Shown here: positions 38,566-51,859 of the stretch, in pieces
Position numbering within the stretch: position 1 is the stretch's first letter
Layout of the letters: each line of letters opens with the position of its first letter
Assembly (NCBI GenBank): GCA_040954595.2
Contig: CM082593.2
Span: 3,534,001-3,598,000, forward strand
DNA: 64,000 nt
Direction of reading: 5' to 3'
From: Balanoglossus misakiensis
Lineage: Eukaryota; Hemichordata
Made by a program: the position numbers and the translations under genes
Notes under the pieces: generated by a model
The model's input: the letters and a program-made list of their open reading frames with translations, nothing else
Database searches by the model: none
What the model was told of the DNA's origin: nothing

Positions 38566-41102
38566 ATGGCGGATACCAGTAGTACTACTGTGAACGAAAC
38601 TACGAAGTCGCCGGCTTTTATCGCCAAATCATTTGCAGCTGGAGGTAAAAGAGATCGCTTTGATGGAAAACGATTATTTTGCCAGCCTCCAACCAGTGAC
38701 GTTTTGATCGTTAATGAATATTTGTTGTCAAATCTAGAATGATAGATTGAAACTTTCATACCGTTTACCAAGTATGATACAGATTACTTACGCAGGCATA
38801 TGAAACATGACATGAGATTGACTGTATGCATGATTGCAGATGCCGCAGCCTGTAGATGGAGGTTTTGTCTGGTGTTAAGGTGTTAACCGCAAAACTATAT
38901 ATTTGCCCCAACACAACGCAAAACCTCCAGCTAATTATGATTGGGGGACTGCAGCCAAACACACAACACATCAGCAAACTAGGTGTACATGGTTTGTGGA
39001 GGATACCATGGTAGAGATCTTAAAATCTATCTCACTTGTTCTCCAGGGATAGCAGCATGCTGTGCCAAGACGAGTATAGCACCTTTGGACAGGATCAAAA
39101 TATTACTTCAAGCCCACAATGCACATTACAGCCACCTGGGTAAGTCACGATCATGATTGCTGCACACCTATGACCAACAATATATAGCAATGAATCCTTC
39201 CGATGTCAAACATCCAGCTTGGATGTAGTGCTTAGGACTGACATATGACAGCCTTCTTGCAAAGCTATTGATGGACTGTCGTATTTTATAGGTGTTCTGT
39301 CAACATTGGGTGCTGTCAAACACAAAGAGGGTTTCATGGCACTGTACAAAGGCAATGGTGCAATGATGGTCCGGATATTTCCTTATGGTGCAATACAGTT
39401 TATGTCGTATGAACAATATAAAAGGGTAAGATTCCTTTTATTTCAATGATGGTTTATTAACGGAAGTGACTCTTCTACAGCGATTGTCACTGCGGTATTA
39501 ATGACATCTTGTGTATTTTTCCCCTACAGATAGGAAGGGATTACTTCGGTCATCATCACCAGTTGATAAAGTTGGCAGCAGGATCAATGGCAGGTTAGTA
39601 GTCAAGTGACACATGTCAACTTCGATCAAGTGACTATATTTCACCTAAAAAATATCACAGTATGTCTTTGATTTCCCCCCTTTTTATAAGCATGATTTAT
39701 GCTTCAGATATTTCTTTTTAATCATCATGACTTCATTTTGTCTCCAACCAGGCATCACAGCTGTGACATGTACATATCCTCTTGACATGGTCCGAGCAAG
39801 GCTGGCGTTTCAAGTTACGGGGGAGCACATTTACGACGGAATTTTCCACACTGTGAAAAGTATATTTCACCAGGTAAGATGAGTGGAATTCACTCCTTCA
39901 TCCAATCTAGCAGCACTGTAAAAAAAATTGTGTCACCTCAGGACATGTAGAGGTGTTGAGACCAGCGCCCTCATCAGTCAAGCTTAAATGGTCTTATGTT
40001 TTTACTACTTTTTCAGCACTGTACGTATGAGTTTTATAACCAGAGTAAAACCTCTGCTATGCTCCTAATTTTTCACCGAACATAAAATGAGAAGGGGGGG
40101 AATCACAGTAACTTCTGTGGTAACTTTTTTTTTTCATCCCGGCATCTTTGTAGGAAGGTGGAATCAGGGCACTCTATCAAGGCTTCACACCAACAATTAT
40201 GGGTATGGTTCCATACGCAGGTAAGATTCTCAATTTTTGCTGCTTGTGTAACCTTGTCATTGAATTGTTAGCATGACTGCCAAAGTAAATATGGCTTCCT
40301 TTTATCAAGATAATTGTATACCAAACCTGATTATGATTAGAATTCTGTTATATAAGATTATGTGAACTTTGTTCCCTTTTTGTTACAAACATTTTGTACC
40401 TCACATCAGTTAATATATTAAAATGTTACCAAATGTATTCCAGATGCTCATTTTATAAACTATTTTTCCTTCTACAGGGCTTTCATTTTACACATATGAA
40501 ACCTTAAAGGCTTTCTTTCTAACACATTTTACACAATGGACGTGCAAACCTTCCATGAAACACCCAGAAGAGAGTGTACTAAGGATACCAGTGACATTTT
40601 TGTGCGGGGGTTTTGCAGGAGCTATAGCACAGACTGTATCGTAAGTTTATCTGCAGATTTTGAATTTTTAAGGTTTTTAGTAAATATTTACAGTGTAGCG
40701 GGTGGTGTTTTTGGTAAATATTATACAGATTTCAAATTTATAGGCTGTTTAATTTCAGATACCCATTAGATGTTGCAAGGAGAAGAATGCAATTAGCAAC
40801 CATATTACCAGATTCTCACATGTTCAAGTAAGTCTGCTGTCAGGGCTTTGTCATTGTCTGTGTGCTAACAGACATAGCTTGACACCACTAAATTTTTTCT
40901 TTTCTGCAATCTGACTCATTTCAGGAGCTGGTTTCAAACGTTGGTTAACGTGTACAACAAGAATGGAATTGTCAAGGGACTTTTTCGAGGACTCAGTATA
41001 AATTATCTGCGTGCAATACCACAGATTGCCGTCTCATTTACCGTGTACGAGTTCATGAAGCAGACTTTAGATTTAAAAACCGGTGTGGATACAGTCGTGT
41101 GA
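38566..41102 (+). CDS. SLC25A16: Mitochondrial carrier, SLC25A16-like, copy 1
   Basis: Nine exons: 38566-38644, 39047-39139, 39292-39425, 39530-39593, 39752-39873, 40154-40220, 40478-40640, 40759-40827 and 40925-41102; 322 residues. It has the three-fold mitochondrial carrier layout with signature motifs PLDRIK, PLDMVR and PLDVAR, and the family-specific segments LLQAHNAHYSHLG and LYKGNGAMMVRIFPYG, which match human SLC25A16 rather than SLC25A42. SLC25A16 sits in the inner mitochondrial membrane; with its yeast relative Leu5 it is linked to mitochondrial coenzyme A. A second copy with the same exon boundaries follows at 42951. Confidence 0.93.
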
Positions 41103-42950
41103 AAATGTAGACTGTTTCGTGGAGAAAACACGTTTATCTCTGATTCATTTTCCAAGATGAAGACAAACAGACAAGATGGCCGACTAAAATGTTTGTACTT
41201 AACACAGTCACTATGGGGATATGTTGTAAAGCTAAAGGAAAAATCCCAAGAGGAACAGACAAGAAAGCTATATCACAGTCATCCGTATTGTTTACCACGA
41301 TGTCAGTGAAGCCTACTTATTAAGAAGTTGAAGCTGTCAACTTAACTGCAGTAGCCATAAAGATTATAACACTGTCCATGGATTGGATGGATTGAATTTG
41401 CTGAAAGTGAAATATAACATTTTAACGGGGAGGTTCACATTTTTTTTTCTATATGCATGAGTTTAACTTTCTGAGCTCGTGACTTTGTAAAAGAAGGCTT
41501 CATACATCTGAAACTTTTTCTTGCTCATACTCTACTCTCAGGACTGAAATTTGAGAAAGTTTTATTGATTTTAAATATGAGTTTTGCTGATTTTAGGTTC
41601 TTTTCTTAAAATTATGATTTTAATGATTTAAATGCTTATATTTAATAGTAAAAGACTGTGTTGCAGCTGTTCAGTTCATAACGCAAGAGTTTGTTTCTTG
41701 TCCAACAAGTTTTACGTCAATTTTATGATGATTGTCTTGCCTTTTATCTTTGTCTGTTCCAACAAGTCAGTATACTTTTTTGAAATTTTGCATATCACTA
41801 CGCTCTTCTATGCTTATTGTACTGTGAATATAAATGAATTCTACCTCTTTGTGGGCTTAGATTACTTCAAAATGAACAAATATGTTCTTTAACTCTCCTA
41901 CTTTATTATCATGAAGAATTGGGAAGCTCATTTTTTTTCCAAACCAGTACTTTTTTCACAGTGCATTTCCTATGCATGCTTTTCTAACTACAATATTGAC
42001 AATTTGCCTATGAAATGTTTTCATTTCTGTCCAATTCAATCATGCCCTGGTGTTGAATAGGTAGAGTTTGCCAACCATGACAGAACTTTCATAAACAACA
42101 ATATTTAACAAAGCTCAATTGTACATTTGTGTTCAATTGGGTATCCCACTTGCTCAGCCATGACAAAAACAAAAGTGAAATGTTTGTTTATAAAATACCA
42201 CCGTTTTAGAATGTGCTGTAAGTATTTGTACTTAATAAAATGATCTGCTAATGAATCTTTGGAGTTCAAGTTGCTTTGTGTCTACTATCAGAGTAAGTTT
42301 TTTGTTTATATATTTAAGAGCTATGATTTCTCTGGTTTACTCCGGCAACATACAATCATGTACATGTAAGTTTCATCTAGGTTTTTAAAAGGGGAGATCC
42401 CAAGGCTTTACCATTGGTTAGCACAGGTACTATGAGTGGCGGATGTGCATATGCACGTGACTTTATCATCTGTTTTTTCATTCACTCAAACTGAAAGAAC
42501 AAAGTGATGTTGCTCACGCAATAAATCCCTTATTTAAACTGAATCACCCACTAAGTGTCCGGTGCGGGACAGCCGCCGAAATGTTCAGTCGAGTCCCCTG
42601 TTGTAAAATCGTCTCTTCCTGGTCGCCGTGACCTTTCAACTTTGCTGCTTACGACACCGTTGAACGCGCACAAGCGCGATCGCACGCACGCACGCACGAT
42701 ACGTTGATTCCATGTCAGTTACATAAATGTACTTTGCATCAAATCCATTTCAAGTTGTGACACATGACGCGATCAGCTGCCTTGCGTTGCTAAAACACTT
42801 CTCAGATCAAAAATGGTGAAAACTATCGATCATTGAACTCGATCGTCAATCGTCATGCTGTGAGCCTTGGATTGGAAACCAATCGTGTACGGTGTGCTGC
42901 AATATAATTAAGCTTCAGATATATAGTTTTATAGTTACAATATAGCAGAG
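41103..42950 (+). other. 3' UTR of SLC25A16 copy 1 and spacer before copy 2
   Basis: About 1.85 kb with no coding exon. An AATAAA at 42234-42239 would end a 3' UTR of about 1.1 kb. A short GCAC run near 42685 lies in the GC-richer stretch 42550-42950 upstream of copy 2, probably its promoter region. Confidence 0.6.
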
Positions 42951-45684
42951 ATGTCGGACAGCACAAAATCTCCGATGTTTATAGTCAAATCCTTCGTTTC
43001 CGGAGGTAAGTACCAGTTTAGGTGTCAGTAGCAACGATCGCGATGGTTGAGTTTATAGTTTGTGCAGTTGATCTAAATGTTCTGATGCCAACTTTTACTG
43101 ATGTACAGCTTGGGTAATGTTTTTTTTTATTTTGTCAGCAGAAAAAAACTTGATATAACAAACTGCCATTCATCGCATGCATAGAGATACCTCTGTTCAA
43201 TCATTCAATAAACTATAAAAAAAATCTTTAAATCACGTGCCATTATTTGCTGAAGCAATCACTTTAGAACGTAACACGCCTGAGTAGATGTGAACATATC
43301 TTTGTTAATGATTCCAGACACTGCCTCTACACATACTATGTAACACTGAATAAGAATTTATGAGACTTGCTTATTTTAACTAACTGTCTATGTTTTAACA
43401 TGGAGAGAGTTGATGATTTTACTGCAATCTTGCATCATTCATATCAAAAGGTCAAAAGTGCTCCACCATGAACATATGCTTGTGTATGTCCTCACAATTT
43501 GATTTATATTGACAGGTATATCAGGAATGACATCAAAGACATCCATTGCACCCTTAGAGAGACTCAAAATCCTGCTACAAGCACACAATGTACACTACAA
43601 ACACCTTGGTAAGTTTAGCTCGAATTCAGGACTTTCAATTGGTACTTTTATTTTGTCCCAGCAATTTGTTTGAAGTGATTAATTGGCTCAATTTCTTTGG
43701 TGTGTATCCGTTTCTGCAGGTGTGTTTTCCGGACTAATGGGAATATACAAGAAAGAAGGGCTTCTGGGATTTTATAAAGGCAATGGAGCCATGATGGTCA
43801 GGATATTCCCGTACGATTCCATTAAATTTATGTCCTACGAACAGTACAAAAAAGTAAGTCACATTGCACATAAACAAAGAATGAATGATGAATTCAATGT
43901 ACAACACATAAAAGCCTATTGTTTTCACAGGAAAGGAGAGTTGCAAGGGGCATTGATAGATGTGGTGCTTTTATGACAAGGTTATTACCATTCATGAAAT
44001 CATCTGTTTATTAAATTGTATCTCAAATCTTTCTTTTTATCTAGCTTACGGTGCATTATCTTGGGCCCAAAAGTCATATTGGTAAACTACTGAATGGTGC
44101 ACTTGCTGGTATGTATACATGTCTATTACAAGCCTTGAAGAATCCCACCCCAAGCTTGCACATCCTACCGGCTAATTTTTATATCTCTCATCAGGTGTGA
44201 CAGCGGTAACCTGCACATACCCACTTGACATGGTCCGAGCCAGACTAGCTTTTCAAGTCACGGGTGAACACATATATACAGGGATAGGACATGCCTTGAA
44301 AAGTATCGTCACAAAGGTATAATTTCAATGCATGTAACATTCAGACCAATCTATTTTTAATTTTACATGTCTGTGCAGTTACGCTTATTAACTGCATGAA
44401 CTAGTTAGAGTTGATAAAAGGAATTTGATTTCCTTTGTTAAAACAGGAAGATGGGGGATTTACTGATATTAATCAAAACAGTTTTATTGTGTTTTGCTTT
44501 TTCATTGGGGTCAGTAAACTTTTAGCATGCATTTGTGCCACAAACTGAATGTGAATCTTTTGCTATTGTTCCTTTGTGATTTGAGTATAACAACAGAAAT
44601 CTATTATTCTACAAAAGATATTGTGTCCCACTGCATTGATGTTTCAGTGTTTGATTTCTACCATAACATGGAAGAATAATTCTAAACAAAAATTGTGATT
44701 TCTGATTTCGTAGGAAGGCGGACTTAAAGCATTGTACAGAGGTTATACACCGACTATTATGGGAATGATTCCGTATGGCGGTAGGTATCTTAAAATTCAG
44801 TCATGTTTTGCAAATGTGGCCTACTCTACTATCACAATATTTTATGGGATCATTTGAATTCAATTCATGTTTATGTTTCTCTCTACCCAACAGCGCTTTC
44901 GTTTTACACATTTGAGCACACGAAGTACCTCTGCTTGACGTATGCACCAGGCATTCTGGGAAAGAAATCAGCATCCACTGATGAGGTTGTGTTAAGAGTT
45001 CCCGCAAGCCTCATGTGTGGCGCCCTCGGGGGCGCAGCAGCACAAACAATATCGTAAGTTGCTTTATGAACACAAGTGAAATAGAGTTGAAAGTCAAATG
45101 AACTTACAGTAGCTAAGCTCTCAGTCAGATGCTACCTGACCCACTGAAAAATCAATAGGTATGACATTTTTCTAACACTAGATCTAGAGTATAAGTAGGT
45201 TTGACACGAACAGTACTACGTAGACACTAAATATCCTGTAATATTAAAACTATTGACCATTTACTGTTTGTAGATTTCCTCTAGATGTTGCTAGGAGACG
45301 AATGCAACTTGCAATGGTTCTGCCAGACTCGCAGGATTTCAGGTGAGAATTGCTCCCATATACCGGTATGTACTGCATGTACATTACGAAATTTAAATCA
45401 TGCACCCGTCCTGTGACTTTGGGTGAAAGCCTTGTTGTGGGCCAAATATTCAGGTGACTGTGCTTTTTGACATGAAATTCTCACCTAATTTCTCTCCTTT
45501 TGGTTTCAGCAATGTCTTTCGAACGTTGGCAACAGTTTACAGACAGAACGGCATCATCAAGGGACTCTACCGAGGACTGAGTATCAACTACCTCAGAGTG
45601 GTACCACAAGTGGCAGTGTCCTTTGCGACCTATGAACTCATGAAACAGGTCTTCCATTTGAAGACCGGGATTCAGAAAAACTGA
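42951..45684 (+). CDS. SLC25A16: Mitochondrial carrier, SLC25A16-like, copy 2
   Basis: Nine exons: 42951-43005, 43516-43608, 43720-43853, 44045-44108, 44195-44316, 44714-44780, 44894-45053, 45274-45342 and 45510-45684; 312 residues. Exons 2-6 and 8 have exactly the same lengths and phases as in copy 1, so this is a tandem duplicate. The carrier motifs are PLERLK, PLDMVR and PLDVAR; the Asp of the first motif is Glu here. The segments LLQAHNVHYKHLG, FYKGNGAMMVRIFPYD and LYRGLSINYLR are SLC25A16-like. The N-terminus is eight residues shorter than in copy 1. Confidence 0.93.
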
Positions 45685-46756
45685 GACCCACCGAAATGAA
45701 GTCATTTTAGCTTGCAGGGTTGAGTCGCTGACTCCAAGATATTTGGAATGGCAGTGGCATGTGTGTTTTAGTGTAAATGTGTTTTTTTTTACGTTTGACC
45801 GCAGTGCATGTTTTATTTGAATATTAACCTTCATACTTTTGGGATGGGTGTTCGCGGGGCAAACAATATCAGTTTGGGGTCGGTTACTGGAAATGCTAAA
45901 ATAATTATGCAGCATTAAATTAATTTATCAGAAAAAAAAGTATTGCTATAAAGCCAGGCTCACCTTCATCGTGTATCCTTTCTGTCACTTTTTATAGTCA
46001 AAGTCATCTCCACATTTTGAAAACCTGAAACAATAACAGAGGATACATTTAAATTTTGCCCCGCACAGGATTTCCTAATGCATATTGAAGACATTCAGAT
46101 TCAGCCACTAGGTTTTGTCTGTATCAACTTCAAATTTAGAAAACACAACTCACTGCCTCAGACTATGGTCATGACAATCTGAACTCTTCTGTGGAAGGGA
46201 TGAGGCTGAAAATGTAGTTATGGACAGCACTTACGCTGAACTTCAGACATGTCAGATGGAAGACATGGAAGCTGGGTCAACTGCCCTCAAGTGGCAAATC
46301 TTCCAGTGCCTGGATACCTCAACAGATGCACCATTGTGTATACATGTAGTTTGTTGAATCATTTTATTGTACAGAAGAGCGAATGGAATACAACTGTCTA
46401 TTTACAATGACAAATAAAGCATTCATAATTAATTCAGATTTTTCTGTTTAGCTGTGCTTGGTCTACAGTCAGTATCTTCTTCTAACGGCTCCACTTTTAC
46501 AGACTACTCGATTCTTCCACGTTTATACAAAACACTACGGTTCTACCAACATTACAGAGATGTGAATTGACATCTAAACTTCCCTGTTATCTAATTCAAT
46601 GCACATATCCTTTTTCCCCCTGAGATTCCAAATGAAACAGACTGGCAGCCCCTTCAGAAATAGGGTTATTCCAAGTGGCTTAGAAATACAGGGGTGTGCA
46701 GCTGGGTGTACGGCTGATGATGCAGCTAAGAATAAGTTGACATGATGCATAAATTT
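45685..46756. other. Convergent 3' region between SLC25A16 copy 2 and MICU1
   Basis: No coding exon. A plus-strand AATAAA at 46413-46418 fits the carrier and a minus-strand AATAAA (TTTATT at 46363-46368) fits MICU1, which would make the two 3' UTRs overlap slightly. Confidence 0.6.
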
Positions 46757-47478
46757 TCAGCTGTCATAGTTGAACTTCTTGGTTTCCTTCGCACACTTCC
46801 ACATGGCCTGCATGATTTTGGTCACTCCGGTGTCTTTCGATTTTTCCAGACCCCTCATTCCGCGGTTCTTCAACACGGATACAAACTCCCTGTGGCTAAG
46901 CTTGCCATCATCTGAACAAAACCCAAAAAACATAATTATGAGTACCGGTAAATTTAGGAAGATATCACAGATATCTTTGCCTTCCAGTACAGTGCAAAAT
47001 TTGAGCAAATGCCACTGGAAATGTCAAAACTGAGTTTATGAGTCTGTATAACTGAGACTTACTGTTTTCGTCAAATAGAGTAAATATGACGTTGACAACA
47101 TGGTCACTCAGCTCAACACCAGCTACCATCTTGCCAACATGTTTCAGTGTATCTAAGGAGAAAAAACAAACCAAAACATTCACTCCGTAAATCATTGCGC
47201 ATTGAGAGTTTACAGGATAATCTTGACTAACAATACACACAGTGCAATCTCACCTGGATCAACAGGGGCTCCTGCCACCTGATAAAATGTAAGTGCAGTT
47301 TCTACATCGTTTATACTTCTTAGGAATCTTTGTACATTGAGAAAATCTTCTAGTGATATGCCCTGATGAGAAAGATTGATATAAGTTATTTTATCATCAA
47401 GTAATGAGACTTGCATTCATCTGTGACAAACTTGGACGATGTTACTTCATAATCAAGTATTCTGACACTTGCATAGAC

Positions 47479-47550
<72 letters not shown>

Positions 47551-50500
47551 CCCTCGTTATTCTACTATCTATAAAACACAGAGTAACCTACCTCAGGGTT
47601 CTCCTTGAAAGCTTTCTTGACTCTTTTGATCATTCTCGATCTCTTGTTATCAGTAAAGCCAGCATAGACAACCAAAGACTCTGCAAATTCACCCTCTGTT
47701 ATCTTGCCATCTTCAGGTTCAAATCTTTCAAACTGAAAAAGAACAAGAGGAAACGCAGTCAAGTATGTGAAATGCAAATCAGGCAAATTTCAGATAATCA
47801 GAATGGTGTTACATAATTCTCTCTCGTCTCTCACCTCTAGTCTTAGTATTTCTTGCTGAAGTTTCCGTTGGAATTCGATGAACTTCTGAAAGGTGAGTTT
47901 GTGGTCCATCTTCTCGCCGAAGAAGTACGTCGTAAGGGCACTGTTCGTGTGAGAATCTAGGGTACTGCCGGTGACTGCGTGGTCGCGATGACGCTTTCCT
48001 GTGCTGGTCTGCGCACGAATGATATCTGTAACCTTTACAGAAAACGGACAAGTCATTGTGAGTGGAAAACATCTTCAAAGCTGATCACACTGCAGTAACT
48101 CCATACACAATTCATGAAATAGTTTCTTACAAGAGTGGGCAACTTTGATTTCTTACAAGATTATTTAAAGGCTTGTTCCTACACCACAACAAGGACTAAA
48201 CTGTCAATGAAAATGAACAAGAAATATCAATGCTTACCTTTTCAAACTCATCTGGTTGTATCTCTCCATTGCCATCCAAATCAAACATTCTGAATGCTAT
48301 CTCAAAGTGCTTGGGTGGAGCTGAAAGTCAAATATAAACCACTCTCATATCAAGTTCAATAAAGTTAAAATAATCTGAAATCCACCAATTCTCTCGAATC
48401 AATCAGAGCTTAACCTTCTGACCACACCACACCAAGACGTGCAAACATATTCATACTTACTGGAGAGCACAGTCAGAAGGAAGATGTAATCTGAGAAGGA
48501 AATGAGACCACACTGGCCAAGGGTGTTGAATATACTGTCTTCTCCAGTAAACTTGGATGCACCAGCATGCTTCTGTAGAGAAATAAAAATGGGAAAAGAA
48601 TAAATGAAAATCCTTAATTTACCATAGGTAGTGTTGATCAATCATTTATAATTGAAGTAAAATGTTCTTGAAACAAGTATTTTATGTCATTTTGTGAAAA
48701 CTGCAGTGAATATTACAAGAAAATAGAAATTTTTGCAACAAATTCTGAATGAAACTATTAGAGTACAGAACATCAAAACAAGGAAAGCGAAACAATTCAA
48801 ACAACAAGTCTCAAAAGAGAAGTCATGCAGAAAAAATACAGAGGTTTGTTCAAACAAGATTCAGTCTAATCTGTAACTAATTATGCTACAATTCATGTAA
48901 TGTGTCATATGCATTAACTGAACTAAAATGATTGCATGAAAGAAATCCAAAATATTCAATCAAAGATTACATCACTACCCTTTTAACCTGTCAACCACCT
49001 AATTCCTGGGAACATTGGGTGGGTAGTTACGAGAAATGCATTAAATCACCAATTTTCTGTCACGACTGTAAGTGTGACCGACATGTACATAAAGATATGA
49101 GTTAATTCACCTTTTGTGTGGCAGATACATTATTGGGAATTTTGGTGTTACTGCGCGGTATTATTACTGCTAGCATAGACACTTAAGTTCTTCTTGCGTG
49201 AGTATCAACGCCTAGCAGCTAGACAAGTTTATACTGCTTTGGGTTTATTGAGCTGGTGAGAGAAGTATTTGGCACTGCACACCAGAACTTACAAGGAACA
49301 CCTGCAAATAATGCTTCTGGTAGTCATAGCTGGTGGTACTGAGCTTTTTAAAGGTTGAAGATTAGAACTTTCGCACTGCACACCGGCACTCCGAAGGAAA
49401 ACCAACAACTGGTGCTAGTTTCAGCTGGTATTATTATGCGCTTGTTGTGCACAGAGATTTAGATCGTGTGAATAAAATTGGAATATTTGAAGATATGAAA
49501 GCTTGTGAAAGCAGTTTTGAAATCGTTTACTGTACTCTACCTGTGTATATGCTTCATTTGACTCCAATGACTGACTGTCACTCTAGAATTTGAAAAATGC
49601 TTGTGTGTGTTACATTACATTACGAGACGAGACAATGGAAAATAAAGCTGACAGTAATAATGACCTGTTATAAACCTGCGAGGTGTAGACACTGTTATAT
49701 TGTGTGCATTTAGGTGTAATGTGAATGGCAGAAGACATATTTGAGTGTGTCTGCATGTATGTGCATTTATCAGACTGTCAAATGGAAGAACATTAAAACT
49801 GTACTTAAACGATGTGAAATCACAAATCTGCAATGGAATTCACTATGAGTGAAAATAAAATGACTATCTACAGGTACCTTAACACCATGGGATTCTAACG
49901 ACTGCACCACTAACTTGTCATGATCCTGCAAAATGATTTGACTACTTTTACTGCATGATGAGAGTCACTCTTTTCTAATCTAGTTTCATGAATAGAAGCT
50001 ACAAAAAATCCCTAACCCTAACATCCATGTCAAACAACAATTTCTGGAGACGCTGATAGCGGTTCACTTCACTGACACTGGCCTGCAAAAGATCGTATAG
50101 AAAGACTGGAGACAGATTCTTTGCACATCACGGCACGATTTTTGTGTACGTGGGTAGGTGACTGATACTAACAGTATGTACAGGAAATGTTGAAATACGA
50201 TGAAAGAAATATTCCTACCTTTGGGTCATATCTCTTGAATTTATCAAGACCAAGTCCTGTATGAACAGAGAATACAATTATCGTTGATTATTAATTCACA
50301 ATAGACAGGAACAAGATCAGTCCAGTCACTCAGGTGAGAACCATAATTCTCAAGTGATGAGCTTACCTTCTGGTTGCTTTGCATCCGGGGTGATAGACCT
50401 GACAAAATCTTCCGGAGTCATGTAGATGTAATCGCCACTCTCTGTTCTCACCATCAAAGTGGCAAAGTATCGGAAAATCTTATCTGGTGTGGAGTACGCC

Positions 50501-51166
50501 CGTATACGATTTTCATATTCTATCACCTGAAAACAGAAAAGAATTATCCTTCTGTTATGGCACTTGAAGAATTCAATGATTTCAGGGTGTCAGATGAAGG
50601 AATGCTTGGATCTGAGGTCAAATAGACAATACAGGTGTTCAAACATCGGGGAGTAAATGCCAGCAACTAAACATACTCTTCTATCTCTGAATCCAGGCCT
50701 CTTCTTTTTCTTTTTATGACCATCAACTTCATCTTCAGAATCTTCCCCGGTAGAAACCTGCTTTTCCTCTTGAGTGGCCTCTACTGTGCTTCCGACCGAG
50801 GCAAAGAATTTTCTGCATTTGAAAAAGCAAGTATTACTACTACCACAACTAAATATATGTCCTGAATATGGCAGATCGTACATGTATTGTATGAAAGCAA
50901 CACACCTCTTCACTGATATACAATTACATGCTATTGAAGTGTGTCATAATTTCTATATGCAATAAAAATGATGACCTTTGAACTTCTGTCAAGTACTCTT
51001 GAACATACCTCCTCCACAGCCAAACTGCTGTTGTCATGCCAACTGTACCTCCTACTGCTGACACTATTATAACATTAAATGCAGGTGATCTTGGTAAAGT
51101 TGAGACATGTCTTCTGTGTAAGATTGGTAATACTCGCAATGTTCTTCTAAGTGTTGAACGTAACAT
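46757..51166 (-). CDS. MICU1: Mitochondrial calcium uptake protein 1 (uniporter gatekeeper)
   Basis: Exons on the minus strand: 51009-51166, 50677-50812, 50367-50526, 50219-50256, 50023-50082, 49878-49925, 48461-48572, 48238-48320, 47835-48032, 47592-47732, 47254-47362, 47063-47152 and 46757-46911; 1,488 bases, 495 residues with both small exons. MICU1 senses calcium in the intermembrane space and opens or closes MCU. Seen: an Arg-rich presequence and a hydrophobic segment in exon 1; the polybasic [13 protein letters not shown] that in human contacts [23 protein letters not shown]; two complete EF-hand loops, [12 protein letters not shown] and [12 protein letters not shown]; and the C-terminal [10 protein letters not shown] with the Cys that in human pairs with MICU2. 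The two in-frame small exons (60 and 48 bases) have no counterpart I recognise in human MICU1. The 1.3-kb intron 48573-49877 holds nothing I recognise. Confidence 0.95.
47479..47550. repeat. (TGA)n microsatellite in a MICU1 intron
   Basis: About 24 uninterrupted TGA/ATG triplets, between the coding exons 47254-47362 and 47592-47732. The poly-Met open frame across it is an artefact. Confidence 0.95.
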
Positions 51167-51859
51167 CTTGGTAATGTCTTAAACTGACCTGGGAATAAAC
51201 TGTAATTATATGGGTGCTATGAATGAGGTTTTGATTATATACATCATGAGCTGCAATAATTGTAGCCAGTGGCTGTGGGGTTAGGGTGGGCCGGCTGGTT
51301 CTCACCCTACTTAACCCTAACCCCATGCCCCTCCAGGTTACAATTTGTTGCCCCCCCCCCCCCAATTTGTTTCCATGTCAGTGATTCCGACGCCTATGGT
51401 ACATGTAGTGAGTGACCGAGTACATACACGACATTTGCAGGTAGGTCACACCCCTAACTTGCGCTCAATGGAATCTTTTCAACAGACCGAAAGATCTTAT
51501 AATAAAATGAAAACTGTCAGTAAACTATCTCTATGACTCGATCAACTTACAATTTTGTTTCGTCCCTTGTCCCGTGCGATTTTGAAGACCACTGCCTATC
51601 CCACTACATATATATTTGTTGACATCGTAATAATCAACTGAAAGTATATAAACTGTGTTTTCGTCAGAAGTGCTATGTTATTTTTACCAGCTAATTAATG
51701 CAAATAATTATACATGTTAAGCAAAGTATTCCTTTCATTCAATTATTTTGCTAGTTTTTGCATTTATCTTGTATTAGATGAATTTTACAGATAGTTATTG
51801 TTTGAATGTTGTGCTAGATTTTACGCAATGCTATGTAAGTTTTTTTGCGGTATCCCAAG
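51167..51859. promoter_or_regulatory. Shared upstream region between MICU1 and MCU
   Basis: The start codons of MICU1 (minus) and MCU (plus) are 693 bases apart, so this stretch must carry both promoters unless there are distant non-coding exons. It includes a run of 13 C at 51351-51363. I see no TATA box that clearly serves either gene. Confidence 0.65.

Noticed and set aside
47469-47816. Plus-strand frame beginning with a run of methionines
   Set aside because: It is the translation of the (TGA)n microsatellite and of MICU1 exon sequence on the wrong strand.
50006-50022. CCCTAACCCTAAC, like a telomere repeat, next to a MICU1 exon
   Set aside because: Only two units; it serves as the splice donor (GTTAGG on the minus strand) and is likely chance.
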